Positions 44,709-45,901 of a stretch of 45,901 bases of DNA are shown piece after piece. The translations under genes were made by a program, and so were the position numbers. The first letter of the stretch is position 1; each line of letters starts with the position of its first letter. The notes under the pieces were generated by a model. It did no database searches and had not been told where the DNA came from. It saw only the letters and a list, made by a program, of their open reading frames with translations. The stretch is from positions 1 through 45,901 of the forward strand of contig JAJZCM010000007.1 of NCBI GenBank assembly GCA_021846045.1, read 5' to 3'. This DNA comes from a bacterium. Lineage in GTDB: Bacteria > Elusimicrobiota > Elusimicrobia > UBA1565 > UBA9628.

Positions 44709-45901
44709 GTGCTCTTTTCAGAACTTGGTCTTCATCCCGATTTAGAACGCGCCGTCAAATCTCTCGGCTGGGAACAGCCGACGCCGATTCAGTCCCAAGC
44801 TATTCCCGTCGCTCTCAAAGGAAAGGACATTCTCGGGTGCGCTCAAACCGGAAGCGGAAAAACGGCTGCCTTTGTTTTGCCCATTCTTCATCACCTGCTC
44901 ACTCTTCCCGGACACGGCCTCCGCGCTTTTGTAATTGTTCCGACTCGCGAGCTGGCGGCGCAGGTCGAGAATTGCTTTAAGGATTGCGGAAAATTTATCC
45001 AGATTAAAACCGCTTCCGTCATCGGAGGCGTGGGTTACGACCGTCAGAGAAAATTCATGGCCGGCGGGGCTTCCGTCGTCGTCGCCACTCCCGGACGGCT
45101 TTTGGATCATCTTAAAAACGGCCGCTTTAAAATGGATTCCATTAAATATCTGGTGTTGGATGAGGCGGATCGAATGTTGGATATGGGTTTTTTGCCCGAT
45201 ATCCGCGCCATCATTTCCCGGCTTCCTCGTGAGAGACAAACCATGCTTTTTTCCGCGACCTTGGTTAAAAAGGTGGAGGAAATCGCCGCTTTTGCCTTGA
45301 AAAATCCGGAAAAAGTCGAGGTTTCCCGGCCGACTGAGACCGCCGAAGGAATCAGCCAGGTTGTCTATCCCATAAGTCAAGTCCAGAAGACCGATTTGTT
45401 GACGGCGCTTTTAAAAGCGACGGAGATGCGTTCGGTTCTTGTGTTTACCCGGACAAAAAACCGGGCCGATCGGCTGAAAAACAGGCTGGCCGACCAAGGA
45501 TTTTCGGTCGGTATTTTACACGCCGGGAGAACTCAAGGCCAGCGGATGAACGCGATGGAAAATTTCCGCACTGGACGCACCCAGATATTAGTCGCAACCG
45601 ATATCGCCGCGCGCGGCATCGACGTTCGCGAAATCAGCCATGTCATTAATTTTGACGTTCCGCAAAATCCCGAGGATTATATTCATCGGGTGGGCCGCAC
45701 CGGCCGCGCCTATGGGGTGGGAGATGCGATGACGTTTTGCGATAGAGAAGAAGAGCCTTTGATTGCAGTCATCGAGCGTTTTACGGGAGTCGTCTTCCCT
45801 CGGGCGATGCTCCCAACTTTTTCTTACGCGATAAAACCCAATCTTGAACCGCCGAAACCCAAGACCTTTTCCGGAATTAGCTTCCGCCGCCGTCCTATTG
45901 C
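44709..45901 (+). CDS. DEAD-box RNA helicase, truncated at window end (GTG start)
   Basis: Translation VLFSELGLHPDLERAVKSLGWEQPTPIQSQAIPVALKGKDILGCAQTGSGKTAAFVLPIL ... VLDEADRMLDMGF ... HRVGRTGRAYGVGDA; not in ORF track because it runs off the edge. Confidence 0.95.
   Translation, partial: MLFSELGLHPDLERAVKSLGWEQPTPIQSQAIPVALKGKDILGCAQTGSGKTAAFVLPILHHLLTLPGHGLRAFVIVPTRELAAQVENCFKDCGKFIQIKTASVIGGVGYDRQRKFMAGGASVVVATPGRLLDHLKNGRFKMDSIKYLVLDEADRMLDMGFLPDIRAIISRLPRERQTMLFSATLVKKVEEIAAFALKNPEKVEVSRPTETAEGISQVVYPISQVQKTDLLTALLKATEMRSVLVFTRTKNRADRLKNRLADQGFSVGILHAGRTQGQRMNAMENFRTGRTQILVATDIAARGIDVREISHVINFDVPQNPEDYIHRVGRTGRAYGVGDAMTFCDREEEPLIAVIERFTGVVFPRAMLPTFSYAIKPNLEPPKPKTFSGISFRRRPI

Noticed and set aside
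44742-45380. 212-aa minus-strand ORF opposite the DEAD-box helicase
   Set aside because: The plus-strand helicase motifs are unambiguous; this is an antisense shadow ORF.
1-45901. tRNA/rRNA genes, integrase or prophage modules
   Set aside because: None seen by eye (no T-loop/acceptor structures or integrase/phage proteins); a tRNAscan/Infernal run would be needed to be certain.

Overview
The window is a bacterial chromosomal segment of about 45.9 kb. Its gene content and protein styles suggest an Elusimicrobiota-like or related Gram-negative lineage; that assignment is inference. Housekeeping genes recognised are hemE and a partial protoporphyrinogen oxidase, birA, nadC, uvrB, ftsH, hpt, ddl, parA/parB, asd, citrate synthase and a partial DEAD-box helicase. 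Other modules are a PIN/Phd-type toxin-antitoxin pair, a CNNM/CBS/PTS-EIIA fusion protein, an ECF sigma/anti-sigma operon leading into a TolC-MacA-MacB-like efflux system, and a surface cluster with a PorV-like protein and a 1708-aa FN3-repeat protein ending in a FlgD/T9SS-like C-terminal domain. The most interesting region is about 4.8-15.6 kb. It looks like an undescribed, sigma-54-controlled RiPP (modified peptide) system. It contains a radical SAM/SPASM maturase, an unannotated 28-aa Cys-X5-Cys precursor candidate, a secreted beta-strand-rich partner, a terminator-like hairpin and an ABC-2 exporter. A -24/-12-like promoter and possible upstream activator repeats precede the maturase gene. 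Divergent to it are an NtrC-type activator translationally coupled to a 61-aa stand-alone DHp-like protein, a polytopic hybrid histidine kinase with two receivers, and a divergent short RpoN-like sigma factor. Also noted are a 273-bp inverted-repeat element next to birA, a family of REP/MITE-like palindromic repeats, two parS-like palindromes near parAB, and a remnant of a second surface-protein C-terminal domain. All calls come from reading the sequence; no searches were run.
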